Part shown: piece by piece, positions 34,000 through 44,563 of the stretch
Layout: each line of letters begins with the position of its first letter
Position numbering within the stretch: position 1 is the first letter of the stretch
Assembly (NCBI RefSeq): GCF_001423905.1
Contig: NZ_LMPQ01000010.1
Span: forward strand, 243,076-307,075
Source: Frigoribacterium sp. Leaf186
Lineage (GTDB): Bacteria > Actinomycetota > Actinomycetes > Actinomycetales > Microbacteriaceae
Direction of reading: 5' to 3'
DNA length: 64,000 nt
Made by a program: the position numbers and the translations under genes
The notes under the pieces: generated by a model
Told to the model about the DNA's origin: nothing
What the model saw: the letters and a program-made list of their open reading frames with translations, nothing else
Database searches by the model: none

Positions 34000-34851
34000 T
34001 CAGGAGGCGCGGGTCGGCTGGGTCGCGCCGCGCGCGTCCGCCTCGGCCCGCGCCTCCTCGGCCTCTTCGTGCTCTCGCTCGAAGGCGTCGCGCACGAGTC
34101 GGAACCACAGGAAGACGGCGAAGCCGGCGAAGACGACCCACTCGATCGCGTAGAAGACGTTGAGCCAGTTGAACTGGACGTCGGAGGCGGGCGGGGCCGA
34201 GTCGATGGCGTCGAGCGACCGGGGCGCGTCATCGGAGACGACGTAGCCGCCGTAGACCTGGCCGTCGAAGCCGGGCCACTCGTTGATCAGGGCCGCCACC
34301 GAGACGACGGTCTGCGCGCCGCTCTCGAAGTCGCTCTCGGTCGGCGACTCGGACGGGAAGTACCGGCCCTCGACCGTGACGGTCGACGTGGCGGCGACCG
34401 CGGACTCGGCGGCCTCGGCCCCGTCTCGCGTGGCCGACCAGCCGAGGCCCACCGGCAGCGAGGCACCGTTCGCGTCGTCGACGAAGCGTCCGATCAGCCA
34501 GTAGCCGGTCTCGCCACCGTTGACCCGGTCGCCGACGACGGCGAAGTCGTCGGGGTCGAACTCGCCCGTGACCGACACCCGCTGGGCACCCAGCGAGTCG
34601 GCGAACGGAGTCTGCGGCGTGGCCACCGACGAGAGCACCTTGGTGGTCTCGGTCTCGGGGTTGACCACCTGCACGCTCTCGACGCTGCGCTCGATCTGCC
34701 AGTGGCCGAGCCAGGCGAAGATCGCCGCGACCACGAGCGCGAGCCCGAGCAGGGCGATCCACCGCGGGCGGCGGGCGACCTGCCACATCGTCTCGGGCAG
34801 CGGATCGCCGTCGACTCCGAGGAGGGCGGGGCGCTGCTCGGTCTGGGTCAC
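34000..34851 (-). CDS. SURF1 family cytochrome oxidase biogenesis protein
   Basis: The product is 283 aa with one TM helix near each end: RRPRWIALLGLALVVAAIFAWLG followed by HWQIERS (about 28-57) and NVFYAIEWVVFAGFAVFLWF (about 230-255). The extracytoplasmic domain between them includes VSVTGEFDPDDFAVVG, YWLIGRF and NEWPGFDGQVYGGYVV. The first TM with a G-x-WQ motif and the two-TM layout are the SURF1/Shy1 pattern, a factor for assembly of heme-copper oxidase. The cytoplasmic C-tail (EEARAEADARGATQPTRAS) contains two copies of the dispersed repeat. GTG 34851 has a -10 7 nt upstream. Confidence 0.88.
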   Translation of the reverse strand: MTQTEQRPALLGVDGDPLPETMWQVARRPRWIALLGLALVVAAIFAWLGHWQIERSVESVQVVNPETETTKVLSSVATPQTPFADSLGAQRVSVTGEFDPDDFAVVGDRVNGGETGYWLIGRFVDDANGASLPVGLGWSATRDGAEAAESAVAATSTVTVEGRYFPSESPTESDFESGAQTVVSVAALINEWPGFDGQVYGGYVVSDDAPRSLDAIDSAPPASDVQFNWLNVFYAIEWVVFAGFAVFLWFRLVRDAFEREHEEAEEARAEADARGATQPTRAS

Positions 34852-34858
34852 GTCGGTG

Positions 34859-34864
34859 ATCGTA
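34859..34864 (-). promoter_or_regulatory. -10 element TACGAT for the SURF1 gene, leaderless start
   Basis: TACGAT on the minus strand lies 7 nt before the GTG at 34851, with no SD. Confidence 0.5.
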
Positions 34865-34981
34865 CCTCTCGTCGTCGACGAGCTCGCTGGGACGTCGGGC
34901 GGATCGAGACGACGGGATCGTGACGACGAGCGGATGGGGACGACGAGCGGACGGGAACGGGGACGGGGACGGGGTCGGGTC

Positions 34982-36520
34982 TCAGTACTCAGGGTCGCGC
35001 TGGCGCGCCGCTCGCTGGTCGCTCTGCTGGCCGGCCTGCTCGGCCCAGAGCCGGGCCTCGTCGGCGTCCATCGCGTCGAGGTCGTCCAGGTCGTCGTCGT
35101 CGCCGTCGCGATCGGCGTCGCCGTCGCCGTCCGCGTCACCCTCGCGTCCCGCGCGCGTCGAGCCGGGCCGCCCGGCGGCGGCCCGCGCCGCGCCCGCGCG
35201 CACCCGCTCGGCCTCACGCTCGTCGTCGTCCTCGGTGACCTCGGTCTGGTCGAGGTCGTCGCCCGCGAGCGCGGCCTCCATCAGGGCGATCTCGTCGCCG
35301 CTGCGCGCCTCGCGTTCGACACGGCGCGCCTCGGCCTCGGCCCGCTCGGCCTTCTTCCGCGACCGCAGCAGCAGCGAACCGATGCGCTCGCTGTTGGACG
35401 CGAGGACGGGCCCGAGCACGGCCATGATGAGCACGTAGAGCCCCGCGAACGGCTGCAACCGCTCGTCGAGCCCTGCTCCGGCTGAGAGCGTCGCGAGGAT
35501 CAACGCGAACTCGCCCCGGTTGACCAGGATGACCGTGGTGTTGATGCCCGCCTGCGGCCCCAGCTTGTTGAGCCAGGCGACGAACTGGCCCGCGCCGACG
35601 TTGAGCAGCACCGTCATGCCGACCGCGATCGCGACCGGCCCGAGCACGCTCGGGAAGAGCGCCGGGTTGAGCCCGAGGCCGAAGTTCAGGAAGAAGAACG
35701 CCCCGAAGACGTCACGCATGGGCAGGGCGAACTGCTCGACCCGGTTGCGGAACTTCGTCGCCCCGATGATCAGGCCGATGAGGAAGGCACCGATCGCGTC
35801 GGTGACGCCGAGCACCTCGCCGAGGCCGGCGAAGAGCACGGCGAGGCCGAAGAACAGCACCGTAAAGAGTTCGTCGTCGCGGGTGCGCATGAGCCTCGAC
35901 ACGACCCGACCACCCCACCGGGCCACGCCGAACATCACGACGAGGAACGCGAAGGCGATGCCGAGCTTCAGGATCACCGGCCCGGGGTCGGTCTCGCCGC
36001 TGAGGACGACCGAGACGATCGCGAGGTAGATGGCGATGAAGATGTCTTCGACGACCGTGACGCCGAGGATCATCGGCGTCTCGCGGTTGGCCAGGCGGTT
36101 CAGCTCGATCAGCAGCTTGGTGACGATCGCGCTCGACGACGTCGCCGTCATGCCCGCGATGATCAGCGCCTCACGCGTGCCCCAGCCGAGCATGAAGCCG
36201 AAGACCAGGCCGACGCCCATGTTGATGGCGATGTAGCTGCCGCCCGAGACGATCAGACGCCCGGCGTTCGAGAAGAACTCGTCTTGATCGAACTCGAGCC
36301 CGAGGTTGAACAGCAGCAGGATCAGCCCGAAGATCGCGATCAACTCGATGTTGTCGGACTCGAAGCTGAGCGGGAACCAGCCTGTGTTCGTGCTGGCGAG
36401 CAGGCCGACGATCATGTAGATCGGGATCGACGGCAGCCCGATCAGCTTGCCGGCACGACCGAGCACGTAGGCGATCAGCAGCAGGATGCCGAGGACGATC
36501 AGCTCTTCACCCAGGTGCAT
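34982..36520 (-). CDS. CPA2-type cation/proton antiporter (KhtU-like)
   Basis: The product is 512 aa with about 12 TM helices over residues 1-385. CPA2 signatures include LLLFNLGLEFDQDEF, AGMTATSSSAIVTKLL, GVTVVEDIFIAIYLAIV and FFFLNFGLGLNPALFP. The cytoplasmic tail (about 390-512) is unusual: charged, then an Asp/Gly run (EGDADGDGDADRDGDDDD) encoded by CGTCGC-type repeats. The regulatory subunit is encoded 5 nt upstream, as in the KhtTU K+(NH4+)/H+ antiporter of Bacillus. Transport of K+ or Na+ against H+ is expected; ion choice cannot be read. Confidence 0.9.
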   Translation of the reverse strand: MHLGEELIVLGILLLIAYVLGRAGKLIGLPSIPIYMIVGLLASTNTGWFPLSFESDNIELIAIFGLILLLFNLGLEFDQDEFFSNAGRLIVSGGSYIAINMGVGLVFGFMLGWGTREALIIAGMTATSSSAIVTKLLIELNRLANRETPMILGVTVVEDIFIAIYLAIVSVVLSGETDPGPVILKLGIAFAFLVVMFGVARWGGRVVSRLMRTRDDELFTVLFFGLAVLFAGLGEVLGVTDAIGAFLIGLIIGATKFRNRVEQFALPMRDVFGAFFFLNFGLGLNPALFPSVLGPVAIAVGMTVLLNVGAGQFVAWLNKLGPQAGINTTVILVNRGEFALILATLSAGAGLDERLQPFAGLYVLIMAVLGPVLASNSERIGSLLLRSRKKAERAEAEARRVEREARSGDEIALMEAALAGDDLDQTEVTEDDDEREAERVRAGAARAAAGRPGSTRAGREGDADGDGDADRDGDDDDLDDLDAMDADEARLWAEQAGQQSDQRAARQRDPEY

Positions 36521-36525
36521 CGGGC

Positions 36526-37056
36526 CTAGCCCCCGGGCGGCGCGTCGACCGGCGAGCGGTGCTTCAGTTCGCCGGTGCGGTAGAACGAGAACGCCTTTGC
36601 GACCTTCTCGGGCGAACCGGCCACGACGAGCGTGTCGCCGGGGAACACCTTGAAGTCGCCCGACGGGGCGGGGTTGGCGGCGTCACCACGGACCACCGCG
36701 ACCACCGTGAGGCCCACGACGCCCTTGGCGCCGAGGTCGCCGAGCGGCTGGCCGGCGATGTGGTCGTCGTAGTCGACCGTGAACCAGTCGATGCTGAGGC
36801 CGGGGATCTGGTCGAGCGCCGACAGCGACTCGGTGATGCGCGTGCCGCCGAGCAGCTCGGCGAGCGTGTGCGCCTCGTCTTCGCTGAGGCGCAGCGAGAC
36901 TTTCTTGACGTGGTCGCCGTCGACGTCGTCGCTGAACGTGATGAGGTCGCTGTGACCCGAGCGGTGCGTGATGACGCCGCACTTGCCGCCGTCGTCGGTG
37001 ATGAAGGTGTGCAGCACACCCACGCCGGGGAGCTTGACTCGACGCACGTCAACCAT
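36526..37056 (-). CDS. Antiporter regulatory subunit, KhtT-like (TrkA-C/RCK-C domain)
   Basis: The product is 176 aa. The N-terminal half (VDVRRVKLPGVGVLHTFITDDGGKCGVITHRSG) resembles KhtT, and residues about 95-165 form an RCK-C/TrkA-C domain (LGDLGAKGVVGLTVVAVVRGD...FKVFPGDTLVVAGSPEKVAKA), a ligand-sensing module that gates the antiporter. ATG 37056 is preceded by GGAGACGAACC. It is first in a two-gene operon, and a -10 lies at 37092-37097. Confidence 0.9.
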   Translation of the reverse strand: MVDVRRVKLPGVGVLHTFITDDGGKCGVITHRSGHSDLITFSDDVDGDHVKKVSLRLSEDEAHTLAELLGGTRITESLSALDQIPGLSIDWFTVDYDDHIAGQPLGDLGAKGVVGLTVVAVVRGDAANPAPSGDFKVFPGDTLVVAGSPEKVAKAFSFYRTGELKHRSPVDAPPGG

Positions 37057-37091
37057 GGTTCGTCTCCAGTGGACTCGGGGGCAGTCGTCTC

Positions 37092-37097
37092 AGCTTA
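37092..37097 (-). promoter_or_regulatory. -10 element TAAGCT for the antiporter operon
   Basis: TAAGCT on the minus strand fits TANNNT and gives a leader of about 30 nt containing the GGAG SD. Confidence 0.4.
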
Positions 37098-37191
37098 GCG
37101 GCGGGGTCGGCCGCGGCAGCCGGGCTGCTCGTGCTGGGGACAACCCGTCACCGTCCACAGGTGTTCCCACGTTCTCGGACGGCGGACGCAG

Positions 37192-37227
37192 GGAGGCGCG
37201 GTGCCGGGAGCCCGGCACCGCGCCTCC
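37192..37227. terminator. Perfect inverted repeat after glpD built from two copies of the dispersed motif
   Basis: A 17-bp perfect stem (37192-37208 with 37211-37227) has a GGAGGCGCGG copy at each end, in opposite orientation. It lies about 30 nt beyond the glpD stop and can serve as its terminator. The antiporter operon starts on the other side, so it also insulates the two. Confidence 0.7.
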
Positions 37228-37256
37228 TGCGGGTGGTCGCGTGAGCGACCGCGACG

Positions 37257-39116
37257 TCAGCCCTGGCGACCGCCCGGGCTGCTCGCCGACGTGTCGTCAC
37301 CCGGCGTGCCCGCCGGCTCGGTGACCTTCTCGCCCGGCTTGGGCGCGCCTCCCTGGTCGGCCCCCGCGACGACCATGTCGTCCTCGTCGAAGCCGAAGGT
37401 GATGTCGGGCGCCTCGAGGCGCACGCGGTCGGCCGACTCGTCGTCGGGCTCGAGCTGGCTGGCCCGCTCGGCCGCGACGCGCTTCAGGTAGTTCGCGACC
37501 TCGGCCTCGGCCTCGTCGTCGCTCCAGCCGAGCACGTCGGCCATCAGCTTGGCGGCGACCGGCGCCGCGGACTCGCCGCGGTCCCAGGCCTCGATCGAGA
37601 TGCGGGTGCGGCGGGCGAGCACGTCTTCGAGGTGCAGGGCGCTCTCGTGGCTGGCGGCGTAGACGACCTCGGCCCGGATGTAGTCGTCGGCCCCGGGCAG
37701 CGGCTCGGCGAGCGAGGGGTCGTCGCGGATGAGGTCGAGCACCTCGTCGGTCAGCGTGCCGTAACGGTTCAGCAGGTGCTCGATGCGCACCTTGTGCACG
37801 CCGAACGCCTTGGCGATCTTGCCTCGCTTGTTCCAGGCCGCGTGGTAGCCCTCGGCGCCGAGCAGCGGGATCTCCATCGTCGTGCTCTCGGGCGTGCGAC
37901 CGTCGAGGGCCGCGACCGCCTCGTCGATGGCGTCCTCGGCCATGACCCGGTAGGTGGTCCACTTGCCGCCCGCCACGACGACGAGCCCCGGCACGGTGTG
38001 CGCGACGATGTGCTCTCGCGAGAGCTTCGACGTCTGGTCGCTCTCACCGGCGAGCAGCGGACGGAGGCCGGCGTAGACGCCCTCGACGTCGGCCCGGGTG
38101 AGGGGCACCGCCATGACCTTGTTCACGTGCTCGAGGATGTAGTCGATGTCGGCCGCCGTCGCCGCGGGGTGGGCCTTGTCGAGGTCCCAGTCGGTGTCGG
38201 TCGTGCCGACCAGCCAGTGGCGGCCCCACGGGATGACGAACAGGACGCTCTTCTCGGTGCGGAAGATCATGCCCATGTCGGAGTGGATGCGGTCGCGCGG
38301 CACCACCAGGTGCACGCCCTTCGACGCCCGCACCTTGAACTGGCCCCGCTCGCCGACCATGGCCTGGGTGTCGTCGGTCCAGACGCCGGTCGCGTTGACG
38401 ACCTGCTTCGCCCGGATCTCGAAGTGCTCGCCGGTCTGGTAGTCGTGGGCCTTCACGCCGACGACCCGCTCGCCGACCTTGACGAAGCCCTCGACGCGGA
38501 TGCGGCTCGCGGCGTGGGCGCCGTAGCTCGACGCGGTGCGGACGAGCGACGACACGTAGCGGGCGTCGTCGACCTGCGCGTCGTAGTAGGTGAGGCCGCC
38601 GACGACGGCGTCCTTCGACAGGCTCGGGATCGCACGGAGCACCTGCGTCTTGCTCAGGTGGCGGTGGTGGGGCACGCCGGGCGGGCGACCGCCGGTCCAG
38701 CTGAAGATGTCGTACAGCGCCATGCCGGCGCCGATGTAGAAGCGCTCGTAGACCGGCTTGCTCAGCGGGTAGAGGAACCGCACGGGCTTGACCAGGTGCG
38801 GTGCGAGACGCTGCAGCAGCAGGCCGCGTTCGATGAGGGCCTCGCGGACGAGCCGGAAGTTCAGCTGCTCGAGGTAGCGGATGCCGCCGTGGACGAGCTT
38901 CGACGAGCGGCTCGACGTGCCCGAACCCCAGTCGCGGGCCTCGACGATGCCGACGCTCAACCCGCGGGTCACGGCGTCGAGCGCGGACCCCGCCCCGACG
39001 ATGCCACCGCCGATGACGAGGATGTCGAGTTCTTTCGTCTTCAACGCCTCGACTGCTGCGGCCCGTTCGTCGGGGCCGAGCTTCGAGGAGAGCGAAACGG
39101 ACGCGGACTTGGCCAT
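37257..39116 (-). CDS. glpD: Glycerol-3-phosphate dehydrogenase (FAD-dependent)
   Basis: The product is 619 aa. The FAD-binding motif is LDILVIGGGIVGAGSALDAVTRG (about 34-56), followed by VEARDWGSGTSSRSSKLVHGGIRYLEQ, a GlpD hallmark, and DTDWDLDKAHPAATAADIDYIL. The C-terminal cap domain has RIEHLLNRYGTL and an extra acidic tail after residue 560 (LEAPDITFGFDEDDM...), so the length exceeds E. coli GlpD and is nearer to mycobacterial GlpD2. It oxidises glycerol-3-phosphate to DHAP and feeds the quinone pool. ATG 39116 is preferred to 39128 because GGAGG sits 5 nt upstream of it. Confidence 0.96.
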   Translation of the reverse strand: MAKSASVSLSSKLGPDERAAAVEALKTKELDILVIGGGIVGAGSALDAVTRGLSVGIVEARDWGSGTSSRSSKLVHGGIRYLEQLNFRLVREALIERGLLLQRLAPHLVKPVRFLYPLSKPVYERFYIGAGMALYDIFSWTGGRPPGVPHHRHLSKTQVLRAIPSLSKDAVVGGLTYYDAQVDDARYVSSLVRTASSYGAHAASRIRVEGFVKVGERVVGVKAHDYQTGEHFEIRAKQVVNATGVWTDDTQAMVGERGQFKVRASKGVHLVVPRDRIHSDMGMIFRTEKSVLFVIPWGRHWLVGTTDTDWDLDKAHPAATAADIDYILEHVNKVMAVPLTRADVEGVYAGLRPLLAGESDQTSKLSREHIVAHTVPGLVVVAGGKWTTYRVMAEDAIDEAVAALDGRTPESTTMEIPLLGAEGYHAAWNKRGKIAKAFGVHKVRIEHLLNRYGTLTDEVLDLIRDDPSLAEPLPGADDYIRAEVVYAASHESALHLEDVLARRTRISIEAWDRGESAAPVAAKLMADVLGWSDDEAEAEVANYLKRVAAERASQLEPDDESADRVRLEAPDITFGFDEDDMVVAGADQGGAPKPGEKVTEPAGTPGDDTSASSPGGRQG

Positions 39117-39177
39117 GCGAGCCTCCATCGTTGGATTCGGTCGGCCCGGCCTCTCGACCGGACCACCTCATCAAACG

Positions 39178-40299
39178 CTAGTGGGGCTGGTAGGGGGCCA
39201 CAACCACTTCGACCCGCTGGAACTCCTTCAGGTCGCTGTAGCCGGTGGTCGCCATCGAACGCCGCAGGGCGCCCATGATGTTCGACGTGCCGTCGACCGT
39301 CGTCGCCGGGCCGTAGAGGATCTTCTCGAGCGAGCCGATGGTGCCGACCTGCATGCGGCGACCGCGGGGCAACTCGGGGTGGTGCGCCTCGGCGCCCCAG
39401 TGGTAGCCGCCGCCGGGCACGTCGTCGGCCCGGGCCAGCGCCGCGCCGAGCATGACGGCGTCGGCACCACAGGCGATCGCCTTGACCAGGTCGCCCGAGG
39501 TGCCGAGGCCCCCGTCGGCGATGACGTGCACGTAGCGCCCGCCCGACTCGTCGAGGTAGTCGCGGCGTGCGCCGGCGACGTCGGCCACGGCGCTCGCCAT
39601 CGGAGCGTGGATGCCCAAGGAGGCGCGGGTCGTGCTGGCGGCGCCGCCCCCGAACCCGACGAGGACGCCCGCGGCACCCGTGCGCATCAGGTGCAGGGCG
39701 GCGGTGTAGGTCGACGCACCGCCGACGATGACGGGGACGTCGAGCTCGTAGATGAACTTCTTGAGGTTCAGCGGCTCGCTGCTCTTCGAGACGTGCTCGG
39801 CGCTGACCGTCGTGCCGCGGATGACGAAGAGGTCGACGCCGGCGTCGACGACCGTCTGGTACAGGTCTTGGGTGCGCTGGGGGCTGAGGGCACCGGCGAC
39901 GGTCACGCCGGCCGCGCGGATCTCGGCGAGGCGGTCGCGCACGAGCTCGGGCTTGATCGGCTCGCTGTAGATCTCTTGCATGCGGGCGACCGACTCGTCG
40001 TCGGAGAGCTCGCGGATCTCGGCCAGGACCTCTTCGGGGTCGTCGTAGCGCGTCCAGACGCCCTCGAGGTCGAGGACGCCGAGGCCGCCGAGCTGACCGA
40101 TGCGGATGGCCGTGGCCGGACTGACGACGGAGTCCATCGGCGCGGCGATGACCGGCGACTCGAACTGGAACGCGTCGATCGACCAGCCGACCGAGACGTC
40201 TCGGGGGTCGCGCGTGCGCCGGCTCGGAACAATGGCGATGTCGTCGAACGCGTACGCGCGGCGGGCTCGCTTGGAGACGCCGATCTCTACCTCAGTCAC
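39178..40299 (-). CDS. guaB3: GuaB3 family IMP dehydrogenase-related protein
   Basis: The product is 373 aa without the CBS domains of true IMPDH. The barrel shows AYAFDDIAIVPSRRTRD, APMDSVVSPATAIRIGQLGGLG, VHVIADGGLGTSGDLVKAI and SNIMGALRRSMATTGY. The catalytic-loop equivalent reads GFGGGAASTTRASLG, with Ser where IMPDH has the nucleophilic Cys. Absence of this Cys is common in actinobacterial GuaB3 proteins, whose reaction is not settled; some GuaB3 from other phyla are active IMPDHs. GTG 40299 has a -10 6 nt upstream. It follows guaB but has its own promoter and a hairpin between. Confidence 0.92.
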   Translation of the reverse strand: MTEVEIGVSKRARRAYAFDDIAIVPSRRTRDPRDVSVGWSIDAFQFESPVIAAPMDSVVSPATAIRIGQLGGLGVLDLEGVWTRYDDPEEVLAEIRELSDDESVARMQEIYSEPIKPELVRDRLAEIRAAGVTVAGALSPQRTQDLYQTVVDAGVDLFVIRGTTVSAEHVSKSSEPLNLKKFIYELDVPVIVGGASTYTAALHLMRTGAAGVLVGFGGGAASTTRASLGIHAPMASAVADVAGARRDYLDESGGRYVHVIADGGLGTSGDLVKAIACGADAVMLGAALARADDVPGGGYHWGAEAHHPELPRGRRMQVGTIGSLEKILYGPATTVDGTSNIMGALRRSMATTGYSDLKEFQRVEVVVAPYQPH

Positions 40300-40305
40300 C
40301 GTGCC

Positions 40306-40311
40306 ACCCTA
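40306..40311 (-). promoter_or_regulatory. -10 element TAGGGT for guaB3, leaderless start
   Basis: TAGGGT on the minus strand is followed by GGCACG and the GTG at 40299, without an SD. Confidence 0.5.
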
Positions 40312-40316
40312 CCGGA

Positions 40317-40337
40317 GCCGGGGGTCGCACCCCCGGC
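40317..40337 (-). terminator. Hairpin after guaB
   Basis: GCCGGGGGT and ACCCCCGGC (9-bp stem, CGC loop) lie 9 nt downstream of the guaB stop and next to the guaB3 -10. Confidence 0.55.
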
Positions 40338-40345
40338 CCGGTGGA

Positions 40346-42061
<1,716 letters not shown>

Positions 42062-42208
42062 TCATGGGGGATTCTGTACCGACTCCACTCCGTCTTGCAC
42101 CTGAAACATGCTCGACACACGGCGGAGTTACTGTCAGCGACGACGACGCCCCGGGAGCAGAACGAGACCGCCCGAATCTCGACGGGGCGCTTCCCACCAG
42201 GAGGTTTT

Positions 42209-43567
42209 GTGAGACTCTCGACGACCATCGCGTCGCGGCCCCGGCTGCGGCAGTCCCTGATCGTGACGGCCTCCGCCGTGCTGCTCGGGCTCATGGCCAC
42301 GTTCGCCGCCGCGACCGTCGCCCCCACGTCGGCCCAGGCCGCGCAGGCCGCCTGCGCCACCAGCCCCACGACCGGCTGCATCCAGGGCACCATCCGCGAC
42401 AGCGAGGGTGAGCCCGCCGCGGGCGTCGACGTCGTGGCCACCGGGGCGAGCGACTTCGAGGAGACGGGTACCACCGACGACACCGGTCGCTGGAGCATCG
42501 CCGTGACCGAGGCAGGCCCCTACAGCGTCACGGTCGACACCGAGTCGCTGCCCGACGGCCAGTTCCTGGTCAACGCCGACAACGCCGAGCGCACCGTGAA
42601 CGTCAACCTCGGGGCTTCGGCGAGCGCGTTGTTCGCCCTGACCGCCGAGGAGGGCGCCGTCACCGGCGACGCCACCGCCTCGAGCTTCAACTGGGACCGC
42701 TTCGCCCAGCAGTTCGCCTCGGGCATCCGCCTCGGCCTGCTGCTCGCCCTGGCGGCCATCGGCCTCTCGCTGATCTACGGCACGACCGGCCTCAGCAGCT
42801 TCTCGCACGGTGAGCAGGTGACCCTCGGTGGCCTGCTGGCGTACTCGTTCACCTCGATCGGGGTGCCGCTGATCCTCGCCGCCGTGCTCAGCACCGTCAT
42901 CTGTGCGGCGACCGGCTACCTGCAGGACCTCGCGATCTGGAAGCCCCTGCGCAAGCGGCGGCTCAGCCTGACGCAGCTCATGATCGTCACCATCGGCCTC
43001 TCGATCGCGCTGCAGTACGCGTTCCAGTACTTCTACGGCGCCGGCACCGTCCGCATCGACCGCGACAACCCGTCGACCGTGACCTTCCTCGGCATCACGC
43101 TGACCGTGCAGTCGTACGTCGCCATGGCCATCTCGGTCGTCGTGCTCGTCGGCACCGGGTTGTTCCTGCTGAAGACCCGCACCGGCCGTGCCACCCGCGC
43201 GGTCTCGGACAACCCGGCCCTGGCCGCGGCGTCGGGCATCGACGTCGACCGCATCATCCGCCTGGTCTGGACGCTGGCCGCCGGCCTCGCCGGCCTGTCG
43301 GGCGTCATGCTCGGCCTCGTGCTCAACGGCGTCAACTGGATGACCGGCCTGCAGATCCTGCTGCTGATCTTCGCCGCCGTCACGCTGGGCGGGCTCGGCA
43401 CCGCCTTCGGAGCCCTCGTCGGCTCGCTGATCATCGGCATCGTCGTCGAGCTGACCAACATCTGGCTGCCCGGCGACTTCAAGTACGCGACGGCGCTGCT
43501 GATCCTGATCCTGATCCTCGTGTTCAGGCCACAGGGCATCTTCGGGCGAAAAGAACGAGTGGGCTAA
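42209..43567 (+). CDS. livH: Branched-chain amino acid ABC permease LivH with fused extracytoplasmic beta-sandwich domain
   Basis: The product is 452 aa, about 150 longer than typical LivH. A signal-like helix (about 15-45, SLIVTASAVLLGLMATFAAA) is followed by a carboxypeptidase-regulatory/CNA-B-like beta-sandwich (about 57-135: GCIQGTIRDSEGEPAAGVDVVATG ... GRWSIAVTEAGPYSVTV). A linker then leads to the normal permease from about 170, with GLSLIYGTTGLSSFSHGEQVTLGG and the EAA-like SDNPALAAASGIDVDRIIR. AGGAGGTTTT precedes GTG 42209, so the fusion start is strongly supported. The extra domain should face outside and might contact the binding protein. livM follows 12 nt later. Confidence 0.9.
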   Translation: MRLSTTIASRPRLRQSLIVTASAVLLGLMATFAAATVAPTSAQAAQAACATSPTTGCIQGTIRDSEGEPAAGVDVVATGASDFEETGTTDDTGRWSIAVTEAGPYSVTVDTESLPDGQFLVNADNAERTVNVNLGASASALFALTAEEGAVTGDATASSFNWDRFAQQFASGIRLGLLLALAAIGLSLIYGTTGLSSFSHGEQVTLGGLLAYSFTSIGVPLILAAVLSTVICAATGYLQDLAIWKPLRKRRLSLTQLMIVTIGLSIALQYAFQYFYGAGTVRIDRDNPSTVTFLGITLTVQSYVAMAISVVVLVGTGLFLLKTRTGRATRAVSDNPALAAASGIDVDRIIRLVWTLAAGLAGLSGVMLGLVLNGVNWMTGLQILLLIFAAVTLGGLGTAFGALVGSLIIGIVVELTNIWLPGDFKYATALLILILILVFRPQGIFGRKERVG

Positions 43568-43579
43568 GGGGCAACGACC

Positions 43580-44563
43580 ATGTACTTCATCGAACTCCTG
43601 CGGGCGCTGAGCGCCGAGGCCCTCGCGCCCACGACGGCCGCCTTCGCCATCGCGGCGATCGGCCTGAACATCCACTTCGGCTTCACCGGCCTGATCAACA
43701 TGGGCCAGGCAGCCTTCCTGCTGCTCGGCGCCTACGGCTTCGCCATCTCGATCAGCAACGGATTGCCGCTCGGCCTGGCGGTCATCATCGCCCTGGTCTG
43801 CTCGCTCGTCTTCGCGCTGATCCTCGGCGTGCCGACCCTGAAGCTGCGAGGCGACTACCTCGCCATCGTCACGATCTGTTCGGCCGAGATCATCCGGTAC
43901 GTCGGCCGGTCGAGCATCTTGACCGACACGACCGGTGGCTCCAACGGCATCCCGGGCGCCTCGTACCGCGAGGCGTTCACCGCCCTCTCGCCGCTGCCCG
44001 ACGGCCAGACCACCATCCTCTGGTTCACGTACGACAACAACGGCGTGAGCGGCTGGTGGATCCGCATCGTCGGCTGGAGCATCGTCGCCCTGCTCTGCCT
44101 GCTGGTGTTCCTGCTCAGCCGGAGCCCGTGGGGCCGCGTGCTCAAGGGCATCCGCGAGGACGAGGACGCCGTCCGCAGCCTCGGCAAGAACGTCTACTCG
44201 TACAAGATGCAGGCGCTCGTGCTCGGTGCGCTGATGGGGTCGCTCGCCGGCATCATCTACGTGCTGCCGAGCTCGGTGCAGCCGGACAGCATGGGGCGGT
44301 CGATGACCTTCTTCATCTGGACGGCCCTGTTGCTCGGTGGCGCGGCCACCGTCTTCGGCCCGGTGCTGGGAGCGATCCTGTTCTTCGTGACCCGCCTGCT
44401 GGTGCGCACCCTCGCCGGCGACTTCATCCCGTCGAGCATCATGAACGGCCAGCAGGCCGAGCAGTTCTCGTACGTCCTCGTCGGCATCGCCCTGATGCTG
44501 CTGATCATCTTCAGGCCACAGGGCATCCTCGGAAAGAAGAAGGAGTTGGCGTTCAGTGTCTGA
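43580..44563 (+). CDS. livM: Branched-chain amino acid ABC permease LivM
   Basis: The product is 327 aa with eight or more TM helices. Family motifs are GLNIHFGFTGLINMGQAAFLLLG, LRGDYLAIVTICSAEIIRYV and GRVLKGIREDEDAVRSLGKNVYSYKM, the cytoplasmic loop that docks on the ATPases. It ends IIFRPQGILGKKKELAFSV, like LivH (VFRPQGIFGRKERVG). GGGGCAACGACC precedes ATG 43580. Its stop overlaps the livG start by eight bases. Confidence 0.95.
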   Translation: MYFIELLRALSAEALAPTTAAFAIAAIGLNIHFGFTGLINMGQAAFLLLGAYGFAISISNGLPLGLAVIIALVCSLVFALILGVPTLKLRGDYLAIVTICSAEIIRYVGRSSILTDTTGGSNGIPGASYREAFTALSPLPDGQTTILWFTYDNNGVSGWWIRIVGWSIVALLCLLVFLLSRSPWGRVLKGIREDEDAVRSLGKNVYSYKMQALVLGALMGSLAGIIYVLPSSVQPDSMGRSMTFFIWTALLLGGAATVFGPVLGAILFFVTRLLVRTLAGDFIPSSIMNGQQAEQFSYVLVGIALMLLIIFRPQGILGKKKELAFSV

